From assembly GCA_039621445.1 (NCBI GenBank), contig CP154954.1, forward strand, positions 38,835,816 through 38,899,815: 64,000 bases of DNA, written 5' to 3'. Source of the stretch: Euglena gracilis (taxonomy: Eukaryota > Euglenida > Euglenophyceae > Euglenales). Of the stretch, positions 26,701-40,800 are shown one piece after another. Positions within the stretch are counted from its first letter, which is position 1. Each line of letters begins with the position of its first letter. The translations under genes and the position numbers were made by a program. The notes beneath the pieces are model-generated. The model had not been told where the DNA came from and did not search any database. It saw nothing but the letters and a program-made list of their open reading frames with translations.

Positions 26701-29700
26701 GGCACCTGGAAACAAAGCAAAAACCGTCCAGAGCCACTTTTTGGCGCTTCCTTGACTACCATCCCTCTCCTCCGCAGTCCAGCCCACCCAACAGTCCTCC
26801 ACACCACCTCTGGCCTCCACTGTCAAGCTGCCGCCTTCAAAGGCCATCCCACTTCCTTCGTCATTGCACAAGCACCAGCCCAATGGGCAACGATGCTCGA
26901 TTTTTGTTCCAGCCATCCGTCGCCTTGGCCGTACCTGAAGCGGACAGCAGATTCCACAACCCTTCTCCCATGCATATGGAGGGAAGTGGTGCTTGCTCGC
27001 GTTGCTGCCCTCGTGGTGGTCCTGGCCAAGCCCCTCTGTTGGTTGGTCGTTCCCCATGCGGATTAACTGCTCTTCAACACCCACGTTCGCTCGCAGTCGT
27101 TGCATTGTTGGACTGGTTGGTGACTTTGTTTGGAACCTCTCCTTTGCACTCTGGTTTGAGGAAGCCGTGGCAAAAAAGAAAGTGTGCGGGGGGGGGGTGA
27201 AAATCAGAGAGTGAGATTATCACCCTGCATAGATGCATTATTGGAAGGAAAGATTTCGTTGTTGGTTCTTTTGTTTCAGGAGCAGACAAAGCCCTGGTGG
27301 TGTGCATGTGTGGTCATTACAGGGCCTCAGTGCTGATTTTATTTCAAATAAAGGAACTGGAGCCGGCAGGGGGGGGGGCAGGTATTTAGGTCCCAAACGA
27401 GCCTAAATAAACTGGAAGAAAAAATTTCCCGAAATTCCTGAAAACCCTGATTGCCTTAAATGAAAGTTTCATAGCAAACGGTAAGGCCGTAAAGCGCAGC
27501 TGTTCATGGACCATTCGTTCCTGGCTGCTGGTGTGGATGATCATATTTGTTTGGCCACAGATACGTCCTCGAACACTGCATCAGCAAGGCATCTCAGGCA
27601 CATACAAAATGATAGGATGCCAAAAATGGCTTGAATTTGTCATGCTGAATTTTTTCTTGGTAATTGTCAGTACAAAGTCGCTGGAAGTTCCAGAGTTATT
27701 CTTTCACCTGGGGGGGTACCTGGACCCCAAAAAAATTGCTGGCAGTTTTGCAAATTTAAGAACATCCCATCAAAGGTGCTCAAATTGTATAATTGGCAAT
27801 CTTGGGGGTCAACATTGTTCGGCTGAAAAATGGGTCATTGTGGTCTGTTTAGGTGGTGGGGGTCTGGACCAAGATTCTTTTGAACACCTCTGGGGGTGGC
27901 TTGTGCAATGGGTTGCCTGTCCATAGCAAGCAAAACAGGGGGGGGGTCGGCTTTGGTTTCGGCCGAGGCCAACTCTGCTGATCTCCCCCTCGAAATGGCC
28001 ATTTCAGGCCCTCCTGAGTGTAGTAACGCTGAATATTCCCACCCCTAAATGAAATTTTGAACAAACCTGATTGGACGCCTGACATTAGTGCCCCAGAGGT
28101 TTGGGACCACTATTAAGATGGGGGATTAGCCACCTTGGGCCCGGAAAGTACAAAACACAAATCGGCACCCGAGTCTGGGCGGGTATACCAAAAATCCCTG
28201 ACTTGCCAGATTTATGTTGTTTTCGGGATACTGAGTGAGAAAAGGATGGGCCGTCGTCATGGATAGGGCCTGGGTCAGGCTTTTGTCCTCATGTTTGGCC
28301 AATTTTAGTTCAGTCGTGCCTCAGGGGAAAGGCTGGAAAATTGGAAAAAGGCTGCGTTTTTTCTAAGTATTGCACCCAGGGTTTGATATGAGGAGGGCGT
28401 ACGGGGTTTAGGTGGGGGGTGTCCCCCCACCCCCCCCCTCCTGGCCCGCAGGGGGGGGTCCCTGGGGGGGGTACCCGGGACCCCCCCAACAGGGTCAATT
28501 TTTTCCTCCGGCGCTTCGCGTCGATTTTTTTTGCATTTTTGGCAAATTTTTGCCCAAAAGTGCCCAAAATTGCACTTTTGGTCGTTTTGGGGGGTCAAAA
28601 AATTTCGGTCACCCGGACCGCGCCACTGTTTAGGTGGGGGGGGTGTCCCCCCCAGCCCCCCCCCCCCTCCTGGCCCGCAGGAGGGGGGTCCGGACCGCCC
28701 CCCCCACCTGTCCTTACATCAAACCCTGATTGCACCACATGTAAAGTTTTTCGAGTACATTTAAATATGCCCCAATTTGCAGGTGATGAAAAATCAATGT
28801 CAAGCAACGTTTTTTGGATTCTCATCAACACCGAGCATTTATATGATGATGGGGGGCTAGGTTTTTTGAGCCTCAAATATGGGGTTCATTCTGGCCGCCA
28901 AATCAAGCATCCCACGGGGGATTCTACAAGCAAAGAAACCCAAAGCCCTCGTTTCTCCTAAAACTTGCCATCATTCCGCTGAGCAGACCATGATGGGGTT
29001 GACAGATATTCTTGAGGGTGGGAAGCCCAGAAAACCTGGTCCCGGGGACTGGCTGCCAGTTTTGCCACAGCTAATTTTCGGGCATCGAGACATTTCGCCA
29101 CAAAAATCATGCCCCCAACCCCCCCTTTTCACCTAAAAATTACCATCATTCTGCTAATTCGGGTAGAATAAACACTTGCCGCAAATTATGACAAACCGAC
29201 AACCTGATCACATCCACACATATACCTGGTGACTGTTTACACCCATTCCCACACATCCGGTAGTTTGAAGCGGGGGGGATATGCAACAGTGACCCTCGAA
29301 AAGCACGACACAAAAAAAACACACAAAAATGCAAAAAAAAACACGCAAGTTGCAAGTTAAATCCCGTAGGAGGTCCCCCAGGATGCACACTGTCTGCTGG
29401 AGAAGACGGAGATAATTTTTTACCTCTGCATTGGAGGAGTTTTCATTGTACAAAATAATATGCAACTTTCTGACCCAAAAATGCAAAAGCATTCACAAAA
29501 AAAATGACAAGAATTTTGGTCTCGGGGGAAAATTGGAGCCAAAAGATAAGGAGTTTTTCAGAATAAAAAAATTCCAGCAAAATCGCCAAAAAAATCACAA
29601 AAAAAAACCCGCAAAAATTCATAAGAACCCGCTAAATTTTTTGTTTTATACATGACGAAAAGTGCAAAAAAAACCGCAAAAAAAGAGCGCGTGTGTTCGC

Positions 29701-32700
29701 CCCCCCCCCCCTTCAAAGGGGCTTCCCCTGGCGGCGGGCTGCTGCCTTGGGCCTCGTCCTCCTCCTCGTGGGCTGGTGGTGGGGCCGTCCCCGCTATTGC
29801 AGCTCCGGGGCAGCCCCGGAGGGTGGCTGTGCCCGGGGCCCGACCCGCCCGGGCAACCATTTTGACTGGCTGCCCCCCCCCCCTGAGTGAGTCCACGATG
29901 ATACATGTTGTAGCCGGCCAGGCCCCGCCCAAAGCAGCCCCCAACCTTTTGCTGAAGGCTGAATGATTTTTTTTTTAAAAAGAGCAACATATCCACATAC
30001 AGATATAGATGCAGATGTAGACGTAGATGTGGATGTGGGTACAGATATATATGTAGACATAGATATGGATATGGATATGGATATGGATGTAGATAGAGAT
30101 AGAGATACAGAGATAGATCTTGATATGTGTGGATGCTCATTTCCCACCCCGATGGATTTGACCATTTTGAGGTGACCGACTTCTCAGCGGTGTGGGTCAC
30201 TAGTGAATGGTTTGTTCTCAAACGGTGTCCGGCTGAGTTTTTGAAAGTGGACCGGGGGTCAGTAAGTGATGAGAAATCAGGCTCAACGCTACCTTGCACC
30301 AAACAAACTGGAACAGTTGTCACCTCCAGGCTGAATTTTACCCAAAACCCCCTGGGTGGGCCGACCCCACCCCGGGGGGGGGGGGGGGGCTGCCTGGGCA
30401 GGCACTCCAAGGCACCCAGATCTGACCCCCCTGGGGGGGGGGGCAGGGGCACATGGCCAAGAGTGCCTGGGCACTTGGCCAAGGCACTTCCGGCGCCTAC
30501 AGCGCCGGAAGCCCAGAGTTTTTTTTGGGGCACTTTTTGGCCCACGACCAGGCAGGCACCGAGACTCCCCTCCCCCCGGATTGGTCTATTTCCACCTGGT
30601 CACCTCCCCTGTCCCAACAACAGAGGGGATTTTACGATATGGGCAAGGTTGCTGGAGAGCGGGTGGAGCGAAACAGATCCGGCGCCAATGGGGTGTGTTG
30701 CTGATCGGCCCCGGCCGGATCCCGTGCGACCCGGAGGGGGAGTGCCAGCTCGGCCTCCTGGCGTGCAAGCCGCGCAGCAAGCGCATCGGCGACCGCTGCG
30801 TCCCCTGCGTGGTGGCCAGGGCCCCGGACCGTTCCCACCCTCAAAACAAGCCCCGTCCCCAAACCTTGAGACAACGCAGCAGTTTTCGATGCAGTGTCCT
30901 GAGCAGCCTCCCCCCCTTCCTGTACCCCGCCCAGCCCGGCCGAACCCCCAGACCTGCATAGATACTGCATTGATATCCCGCGTCCCGGGGCCCAAGCTTT
31001 GAAAAATCCCCGGTTTATAAAACCCCCCAAATAACTTTGCATTGCCCTGAAGCATTGCATGCCCAAAGAATTCTGCAGGGGAGAAGGCCGAAGACAATAC
31101 TTTGCCACCCCCCCTTCACAAGGACAACATGCAAACTGATGCATCTTTCAAAAAAATCAGGAGATGGTAAGCCCAGAAAAAAAAACAACCTGAAATACCA
31201 CAACGTTTTGCTGTCGGATGAATTGAAGCATTGAATCATATGAGAATTGTTGGTAGAAAAAACAACCCGCCTTTTTCCGACCAGCAGCAAACAGCAGCCT
31301 TTTCTCAACCAGCCTGTTTCCAGCCCCGGACCCTCCCCCCCCATCGATAATATTTATTTTCCGCTGCTCTGCAATAAATGGGCTGGAAATGGGCAGAAAT
31401 GGGTGGGGAAAGGGCTGGGCAGTTCAAGGGCTGGCCAGTTCTTTTTCATAATTAGCAGCGGTGGAGTTTTTTTCCTTCAATTTCAATTTTTTTTGGCCCC
31501 ATTTGGGTCCAGCACCAGCTGGGGGACCCTATGGGGGGATCAGCCAGCAGCCTTTTTCCGGCCAGCCTAGATTTTCCAGCCTTCTGAGCTGGACCCCCCC
31601 CCGAGGTTGTTGAGCGACACCTTGGTCAGGCAAGGCACCCCACCTTACCTGACACCTTACGAGGGGGGATTTTCTTCCCCCTGACCCCCCCCCGCCTGGG
31701 GGGACCCCCCCTCCCCCTCCTTTGGTTATAACAAAATCTGTGGTTTACACCTCTAGTGGGACAAAAAAATACATTTTTTGGACACAATAGCCTTGGGCTA
31801 GTTACAGACTATTACCTCAAAACACATTAAAACCGCCACAAAAAATCACCCCCCCCCCCAGCCCTCCACCCCACTGGATCCCAAAACCCCGAGGGTTCGA
31901 GGGTTGTGCGTGCGGGTTCCGCACATTCCCATGAAAATGCCGAATTTTTTCCCTTCTGACAGCAACACCATCCCGTGTTTACTGTGTACGGTTTGGCCCA
32001 TTTTCCCCTTTTGGCCCGGCCTCCCTCCGCTTCAGCCCCGCTCCCCGGCACATGGGCTGGGGCGGGGCGGGGCCGTCCCACGCATTTGCCGGACCCACGC
32101 CATTTGGATCCTCTCCCTCCCCTGGCCCCAGGCCCTCGGGGCAGGGCTGGATGGGGATACCGGTGGCCGCGTGGGGGATGGGTGGTGGGGCCCCCCCTGA
32201 CGGTCCCATTTCTTCCCGGCAAGTACTACCGGGTCGGTCGGGCGGCGCCGTCAACGCCCGCCGCGGCTTCTGTGGGGGCTCCTCCGTCGCCAGGGGCGGG
32301 CCGGGCCCCGTGGCCGGGGCCCTGGGGCCGTTCCAAGACAAGCTCCCCTGCCTGCCCGACGCGGCCCTCGCGGAGGACAGTGAGCTGGCGATGGAGGGGC
32401 AGGGCCGGGCGGGGCAGGCACAGGGTCCCCTCCTCCGCGTTTGGATCGGCGGGTCAACTCACACCCACCGTTTCCCGCGTTGCTGCCGAACTGCTCGGAG
32501 CAGTCCCCACGACGGCACGGCCACCGCCCCCCCCCCCCCCGCCGGCCCTGGCGGCAGCGTGCTGGCCCACCTGGTGGACAACGCGTGCGGGCAGCTGGCG
32601 CGGGGGGCGCCGCTGGCCCGGGCCGCCCTGCCGAGCCAGTTCCTGAAGACGGCGGCCCGGCAGGCCACGGGGCTGAGCGGCGACCGGTTTGAGGAGGTGT

Positions 32701-35700
32701 GTCCTCGGGGACGTAGATGGCCACCGTTTGCGCCTCGGGGGGCTATTGCACTCCGAATTTGCATTTGTTTGTGTTGTTGAAGCTCACAGGTCATTATGTG
32801 TTTTTGCAACGTTCCTAATTGGTTGTCTGATGGTAGACTTTGCATGCTTGAAATCGCTGCAACCTTTTGGTTTATTCTGTTGGCATTGACCTTATTTTCT
32901 GGCACCATAACCAGCATCCTGTTTGATTCTCCATCTGACAATTTTGTGTCTCTTGACTGGCAAACCCAAGAGGTTTCACTGTCTGTGGGGGTGTGTGGGG
33001 GACAGGGATTTTTTTTAGTCGTGGACCCCGGGGGGGGGGAAGTTAGGTGGGACCGTCTGAGCCCCCCCCCCCCCCCCCGGGGGTCCCCCCGGAGGGGGGG
33101 TGGGATATATTTTTCTGGCCGAAATTTTTTGAAAAGGCGCTATTTTTAGCACTTTTCGCGATTTTTTGTGGGCCCCCGGGACCCCCCGGGGGGCCCAGGG
33201 GGGTGGGTGGGTGGGAGGGGCCCTCCCCCCCAGTCTTAAAAAAAACCCCTGGTGGGGGTGGTCTCCTTCTGGTTTTGACAACACAAACCAGGGTACCAAG
33301 TGGGCAGTTCCTGTGGCATTTTCCAATTTCTTGGTTGCCCCACTTTCTTGGTACTCCCTCAGGATTTCTGAAGCCAGGCCGATTTCCTGAGCTGACTTTT
33401 GTTGCTGTCTTCTTGACAGAAACTGGGGTAAGGGGTGGTCTGGCTGAACCCCATTTTGAATCAGGGACACCACTCACTGGGTGGCATTTTCCTGCCACCA
33501 TGGCAGACATTTCCTCAATCTCTGCAACAATGGCACTCCCTGCCATGCTAGTTCTCTGAATCCCAGCCCCTGAATGATGCCTTTCTCCCACTGCTCTGGT
33601 GAGGGCCATGCCACTCCTTCCAGAAGCCCTTGCCAGTCTGGAGATGACATCCGGGCAGCGGTCAGCTGGGGACTTACCCTTTCCCCTTGGCTCAGCTGGG
33701 GGCTCTCCTGGCTTGCCCTTCCTGGGCAGAGGGGGCCTGCTGGCCCTGATTCCTTCTGGGCTTGGCTTTGCTGGGTTCTCCCCCTCCTGGGGCCTTTGAT
33801 GCTTCAGGCCTTCCCCTTGCCTTTCCTCAGGACATGAGGGGGAAATGACCTGGAATTACACCAGAGTTGCTCACCCGGCCTGGTGGAGCAACACAAGAGC
33901 ACTGGTGTAAGGGGCACCTGGCCACTCACCACACAGCAAACTGGGCCACAGAAGTGAAGCTAGCGCTGGCCCTAAACAGACAACAGGCCTTAGTGCAAAC
34001 TAAGGGGGGGCACATGGCCAAAGTGCCTGGGCACTTGGCCAAGGAGCCAGAAGCCCAGAAAAGGCCACTTTTGGGCTGGGATCCCCCTCCTCCCCTCCGG
34101 GGTTGTAATTTCGGCCTGTTCCATGTGCCTCCATTTCAAACACCTTCATCGTTCCCCATGGCTGCTTACAAAACATTTTTTTCCTGCTCAGCGTAAGCAT
34201 GGGCAGCTGCAAAACGGTGGCATCGTTTGGATGTGTCACCATGGGGTTCCAATCATGGCAGGCCTCACGGTTTCCTGGGGCATTCTCTGGCCGCCGCAGG
34301 TGTGGACGTTCACGCTGACGTCGCTGCGCCAGCAGGCTGTGTCGTGGAGCGGCGTGGCGGTGCCCCACCCGGAGGACAACAACTGGCTGCTCTGCTCGGT
34401 CCCCGGGGGCAACCCCAAAATATGCCAGTGCCTGACGTTCAAAAGCGAAACCGTACATTGGGTCCAGGTTTTGTTCCACACCAAGTCCACCATTGGCAAG
34501 CGGTCTTCGAGATGTGTGGGCCGGACGGAACGACCCCACCTGGGCTTTGTGGGAGCATTGCAATTTTTGGGGGAAAGAACAACTGTCGAAATGCCGTGTT
34601 TGCCGTCCATCCGGCGACCGCCTCCGGCGCATGCCCCTCTCCGCCCCCTTCCCGTGCGTGGTGGCGTGGCTCCGGGGGCCAGGGGACGCCGGCGCTGTTT
34701 CGGACCTGAGAAGCCCCCACCCAACTGGCCGCCCCCCGGTGCTCTGGGCAGGCCGGGGGGGGGGTGGAAGTACAAGGTTCGATAGGCAGAAGATGCCTGG
34801 GGTCCGGGGTCTGGCGTTAGGTGAGGGGTTGTTGCCTTGAATTCCCCCCCCTTGTACAAGGCACACCGCGCTTTCGGTACACACCCCGTGTCAACGGCAC
34901 ATCCCTGGAGCACTGCTGTGTCTATTGTGAGGAGGGGGAAAGGCAGACGGCGGCAGCGGGGGGGGGTTGGTCTTGGGGGACACCCCCCCTGAACAATGGC
35001 ATGGCCAAATTGATCTATTTGGCATACAGTGCCAGGCAGAAAGGTTTCGACCCTAAACTCAGCCAAAACTGCGACACTTTTTTTGTGAAGAATTTTGACA
35101 GAATCCTGAAGATTTTCTGCCAAAGCATCCATCAAAATGTCGAAAATGGCAATATTTTTTCAGAAATTTTTGTTTTTCATCGACCCAGCCCAGCCCAGCC
35201 CAGCCCAGCCCAGCCCAGCCCCCTCCAGCCCCGGACCCCCCCCCCCCTATACCCCTGGGGGGTCCAGCCAGCAGCCTTTTTGCCAGCCGGAGGCTGCCCC
35301 CCCCCCCACGGGCTTTTAAGAAAACCCCTGGCGGCCATTTTTGAAATGAATTTTTCTGGGTGGTCCCCAGCTGGGTGGGCCCCAAGACCGATGATACCCG
35401 GAACCCCACAAGGGGGTGCCTGGCACTGGGCTGGCACCCACACCTCCCAGCCCCACTCCCAGGGGTTTCGAAAGAAGCCTGCCCGGCAACGGCCTACTCT
35501 TTGCCCCCCGGTGGACCACGCTGTGGCTATGACGCTCCCCAGAGATACCTTGGTTGCATTTGTGCAGAGGAAGCAGCAGGGCGATGGGGGGGGACCCCTC
35601 CCCCCCAGCCGGCCGGGCCGGCGGCGTCCCCTGGGGCGGACTGGCCCGGCAGGCGGTGTGGCCGGTGGTGGGCGTCTTGCTGGCGGTGCCGCTGCTGTTG

Positions 35701-37541
35701 AGGCTGTGGCGGTGGTTTGGGAGGTGTGGCCCCGGGCGCTGTTGCGGGGGCGGGGGGGGGGGGCACCGTTTCCCTGGGGCTGGGGTGTGGCACAGTCCAC
35801 TGTGGGGGCTTCATTCACAAGAAATCAATCGCCCTCCTGGCCACCCTGATTTCAAGTTCCGGCTTTCGCCAGTGAGGCTGATACACATTGGCTTGTGCGA
35901 AATCGCATGGATTATTGGTTGACGTCGCATGCAATCGTGAATTTTCAAGGCGTGTTCGGATCTGACGAATTTTGGAGGAAATGATTGAAGGATTGCATGC
36001 GGGTGAGTATTGCACGAGGCTCTGGAATTTGCGCCTCAGTGCTGCAAATAGTCAACAGGGGCCACAACGTCACCCCTTGCGGAGGAGTGCGCCTCCTGTG
36101 TGCCCCTCTTGTGCCCCTCTTTGCCCTGATGGAGAAGGGTTGTTCCCTGACCCACCTCCTGCCCCCCCCCCAGGTACCGCAGGGCGGTGCAGCAGACTCG
36201 ATTCCTACCGCAGGCCTTTGCTGGCAAGAGGCGAGTTGCGAATGATATGTCGGCAAGTGGCGCAGATGCCCGCGCCAGCTATGGCGTGGGGGGGAGGGAA
36301 AGAAGAAGGATCACGAGGAAGGAAAGATGCAGAAATGGAGCGAAGAAACGTCCTCGGCGCCTAAATCCCCCACGACAATGGCTGGTGCGTGTCTGTTGAG
36401 TGATTTCGTAAACAAAGGTTCCTGCGCCAGGGCATCCAGTCTGGTCAGTCACCTTGTACACAAACCCATCAAAGGTCTGCTTCGAATTGAAGTGGTGCTC
36501 AACTCCCTCGAGAGCTTGGCTGGTCAGCCGTTCGCTGTCAGTGGCGTGCAGCGGACGCTGGAGGAGGAGTATGGAGCGCAGGTGTGCTCCAGTGTGCTTC
36601 TGCCCGCAACATCAAGGTTTGAACAACGGCAACAAGTTGAATGTGCTGCTGATGTTTGGGTTTCGCTAGGATTCAGAAAGTTATTTCTTTGGGGTGGGTT
36701 TTGTCATATCCGGGGAAGGGGCCCAAAAGATGGACACTTAGCATTTGAAGTTTTGGGGTGGTTTGACTGAATTTCAACAGATTCTCAGACGCATTTTATC
36801 ACCTCATCCTTTTTTTATGGTGTACCTTCCATAACGGACAACTCATTATCCTTCCTATCACCTCCAGTGGGATCTTTTTTTTTTGGACGGGGACGTTGCC
36901 TCGTATCCGTTTTTGAGGTTCAGTGTTTCCCTCCGCACCCGTTGAGTGTCGGCTTTGCTCCCATTGTGGGGGGGGGGGGCACAGGAGGCTCCTGTGGGCC
37001 TCCAGGAAGCTCCTCACCTCACGGTCCTCAGGTGGAGGTGGCCACCCTGTGGCCCGACGTGTGCCGGGCTGTGGAGACGGACACGCACGTGACAGTCCAG
37101 AACCAGCCCCGGGCCGTTCAGTTTCGATCCGGATTGAACGGCCAAAAGCAACCCAGCAACGACCCACAACGAAATTCACACTTGGGAGGACCCCGGCCTC
37201 GGCAGGTTGGTTGAAGGTTGGAGGCGGAACGGTTGCTGTAATCCCCCCCAAATTCCAGGGTGGGCCAAAAGATCTAGGTGTTTGCAGTGAGGGGTTGCTT
37301 GAATTTTGGGGGTTTTTTGCGCATTGCATCGAACCTTGTTCAAAGGAAAGTGGAGGTCTGATGGGAATGTGGTGCCAAAGAATTTTTACGTATGGATTTT
37401 TACAAACTTTTCTGTTCGGATTTAACCAATTCTTTTTTTATTTTTTTGAATGTATTTCCACTCAATAAGCGATGAAATTTTCATTCAAATATTGCTGTTG
37501 GAACGACCAAAGCTCCAAACTAAAGCAAACCATGGACAACA

Positions 37542-37602
<61 letters not shown>

Positions 37603-37796
37603 CACATCTATCCATCCATCCATCCATCCATCCATCCATCCATCCATCCATCCATCCATCCATCCATCCATCCATCCATCCATCCATCCATCCATCCATC
37701 CATCCATCCATCCATCCATCCATCCATCCATCCATCCATCCATCCATCCATCCATCCATCCATCCATCCATCCATCCATCCATCCATCCATCCATC

Positions 37797-37827
<31 letters not shown>

Positions 37828-40800
37828 TCTTGGGTTGTTATATACAGCAAATATACAGCAAAGCCAAATGTCAGCAGCAGGGTTACGGTAGGAGTTGGCT
37901 CCGTAGGAGGAGGCTCTCGAGCCTCCTCGAACGTGCTCGAAAACACACACAGAGCACTGGGGCTTGTGCTTGATATGGATCAGCCATGCTGGGAACACAG
38001 ATTCACTCAAAGTGTACTGACCTCTCCCCTGGCGGGTTTTGAGAGTGGGCGGGTGGTTGGGGCCGCTACCCCCCACCAGGTGTTGGGGTGACATGGGTTA
38101 GTCCGCTGCGGCTGAAGGCTGGGCAGAAAATCCAGCTTGATTTTTTCTATGCCCTTTTGGCCGATTTTGGGTGGGGTTTGGATAGGTGGTGAGTGGGTGT
38201 TGGATTTTCCAAAGGACCCCCCTTGGGTTTTTTCCCAGTTCACGGTGGATGGGTGGACCCCCCCCCTCTGGGGTTGTGCATGGGGTTGTTGTTTTTTTAA
38301 GAGAAAAAAAGTGGGTGGGGGAGTTTGGGAAGAAGCCCCCCCCCCCCCGCCGCCCCAGGGGATGAACGGAAGATGCACGCTGGAAATTGTGCTAAAGGGC
38401 ATCACAAGTGTCTTCTTTGACGCCAAACGCCGGCCATGGGTCCATGGCCGGCGTAGCCATGGGGTCTCTCAGTGCCCTGGGGCTGCCCTCACCACGCCGG
38501 ATGGGCCGGCTTGGGCCTGGGCAGCGCCGGAAGGCAGCGTTGAGGGGTAGCGGAGGCAGGCAGGTAGGCCATGCTGCGCACTCAGCTTGCCACAACCCTC
38601 TCCCTCCCCCTCCCCCTCCCACGGTGGAGGGCGTCTTTTTGGTGGACCGACGCTTCCAACCGGAGGGGGGGGGGCAGGGTTCGATATAAGGAGGGCGTAT
38701 ATGGTTTAGGTGGGGGGGTGTCCCCCCCCCACCCCCCCCCCCCTCCTGGCCCGCAGGGGGGGGTCCGGACCACCCCCCCCCACCTGTCCTTATATCGAAC
38801 CCTGGGGGGGGGCACTTTGTTTGAACTGCAGTGTACATTGCATGCCTTTCCCTCATCCAACACAATAGATCTGCTTTGTTTGGAGGAAAGGTCAAAGAGC
38901 TTTGTTTGACATGGAATGTTTGCCACTGGGATTCACCTCTCTTGGTTTGTCGGTGGGGGGGGGGCGATGTCATCGTTGGACGTACGCTCCGTGGAAGGGG
39001 GGTGCCCTTTTAGCTACCTGCTCGTGTACATTTTTGGACCCCACTCTGCTATTTTGGGGGTGCATTGATCGAATCAAATTGCTGAAAGCAGCTCGTCTCT
39101 GCAACGTCCAACCCTTCAATTTCTGTCTCCATCTCCCGCTGTGTTCCCCGCTGTTCTTCCTTCAACTACCCTGGCGCCAACGCCATCATCTGACCACCCC
39201 AGCCATACCCCCACCCTCTTGCTCACGCACATGCATTTGTGTCTGACCCCCCTCCCCCCACCCCCTCAGGTGAGTGCCGTCGCCCATCAAACAGGATCGA
39301 CAGGAGCGTTCCGTAAGTCCGCAGCGCTCTGCATTTTTGGCAGCTCGCGGCCTGTGCCGCTCCATTGTGCTGCCCTGCTCTGCCTGCCCTGCTCTGCCTG
39401 CACATGCAGTTGTCTCGTGGCCCAGTACACTCTGTTACCCTCTCCCGGCCCTCTGCCCTCTCCCGTGGCACAACCCCTTATTTGCTGCTGCCCGTCTTCT
39501 CCCCGTGACCACTGGCAGCACGCACCCCGGGCGAATCGTCTGTACAGTAAAGTGTCTCGGGCCTGCTGGAGCGGAGTGACTCCTTTCCACAGCGCTGGAT
39601 ACGGCTCCGCAACCTTCTTTCCCCATGTAATTTCCGATTCTCATCCGTCTTGTACAATTTTTAAATACATGTTTTTGTGTGGCAGTTTTAAACCTTCCCA
39701 AATTTTCAAGCTTCATGATTATCGCCCGTCTGTTTGTGATTCACTTCAAAATTCAGATTCCACCCGAACACTGATAAACACGTCCGTTGGTTCAGCAGGA
39801 TTTCAATCATCAGTCGAAATGTCAAAGGTTCCTGGCAAAACAAATTGATTAAAACCAATTGTGCTCGATGGCAAAGACTCACTTTTGACCTCTTTGAGCA
39901 AAGACCTCTTTTGAGCCCACGAAAGCACCCCTCGTCGCTCACAAGTTTTGTATCCTTCAAGGGTTTAGGTGGCCAGCAATACATAGCCAGCGGTGCTCAT
40001 ATCATGCTTTTTAAATGCCCTCGGCAATTTATGCTTTGATGTTCAAAACCTTCATTTCCTTGAGAAACACACGTCAAGTTCAATTAAAGTTTGCACCTCT
40101 CTGCAAATGCAAATGAACGCTGCTTCGTTTTGCAGGAGGGCATGCTTTTCTCTTCATTTTAATGTGCCAAAAGACATTGAAGTGCCAGTTCTATTGCGAA
40201 CAAAATGGCAAGCAAAAAAATGACAGACAATCCTTTGGATTTAAAAAAAAATGCAGCTGGTAAAGTAGCCGATTGCTTATTTGGCAGCAATTGACAATGA
40301 AAGACTTCTTTTTCCTTGGCACATTTCATTTCCTTGAACACACAATCCCTCAACCCCCCAAATAAACCCGCCCCCCCCCCCCCCAAATTACCTGGCGGGG
40401 GCTGGATAATCTGGTGGAGGGAGGGGCAAAAAATATTCTTCTAGTAACTTGGCACTCCCCTTTTTCAGGCAAAGTTCCTTTACGACGCTGAAAAAAAAGG
40501 GCCCAAAAAACCTGGCAGGGGGGGGCAGGGTCAAAAGTTGGTTCCAATAACTGGCACCCCGCCAGGTTGTTTGGGGGGAGGGGTTTAATGCCCCACCCCA
40601 AAAAATTAAGACCCCCCGGCAGTGCAAAGCGCCGGGGAGGGTGAAACTTTTCCTGCAAATTACCAAAAACCCCAATTTCATTAACAACAAGTGTTGAAAT
40701 TCAAAATTTTTAGATGTTTGAAGTGCAAAAAAATAGTAAATTTGAACTTGCACTAATTTACATACATGTGGGGCGAAGCGCCAAAGGAAAAACTTTGGTG

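Noticed and set aside
34480-34720. Possible gene 2 exon reading [20 protein letters not shown]
   Set aside because: Protein-like in copy A, but copy B has one G fewer and shifts frame, the splice sites are unclear, and two other frames are open.
37450-38094. Ile-His-Pro-Ser or Met-Asp-Gly-Trp repeat proteins
   Set aside because: Simple translation of the ATCC microsatellite.
38675-38690. GGTTCGA resembling a tRNA T-loop
   Set aside because: There is no cloverleaf around it; it is the inverted end of a MITE. No tRNA or rRNA gene was recognised in the window.
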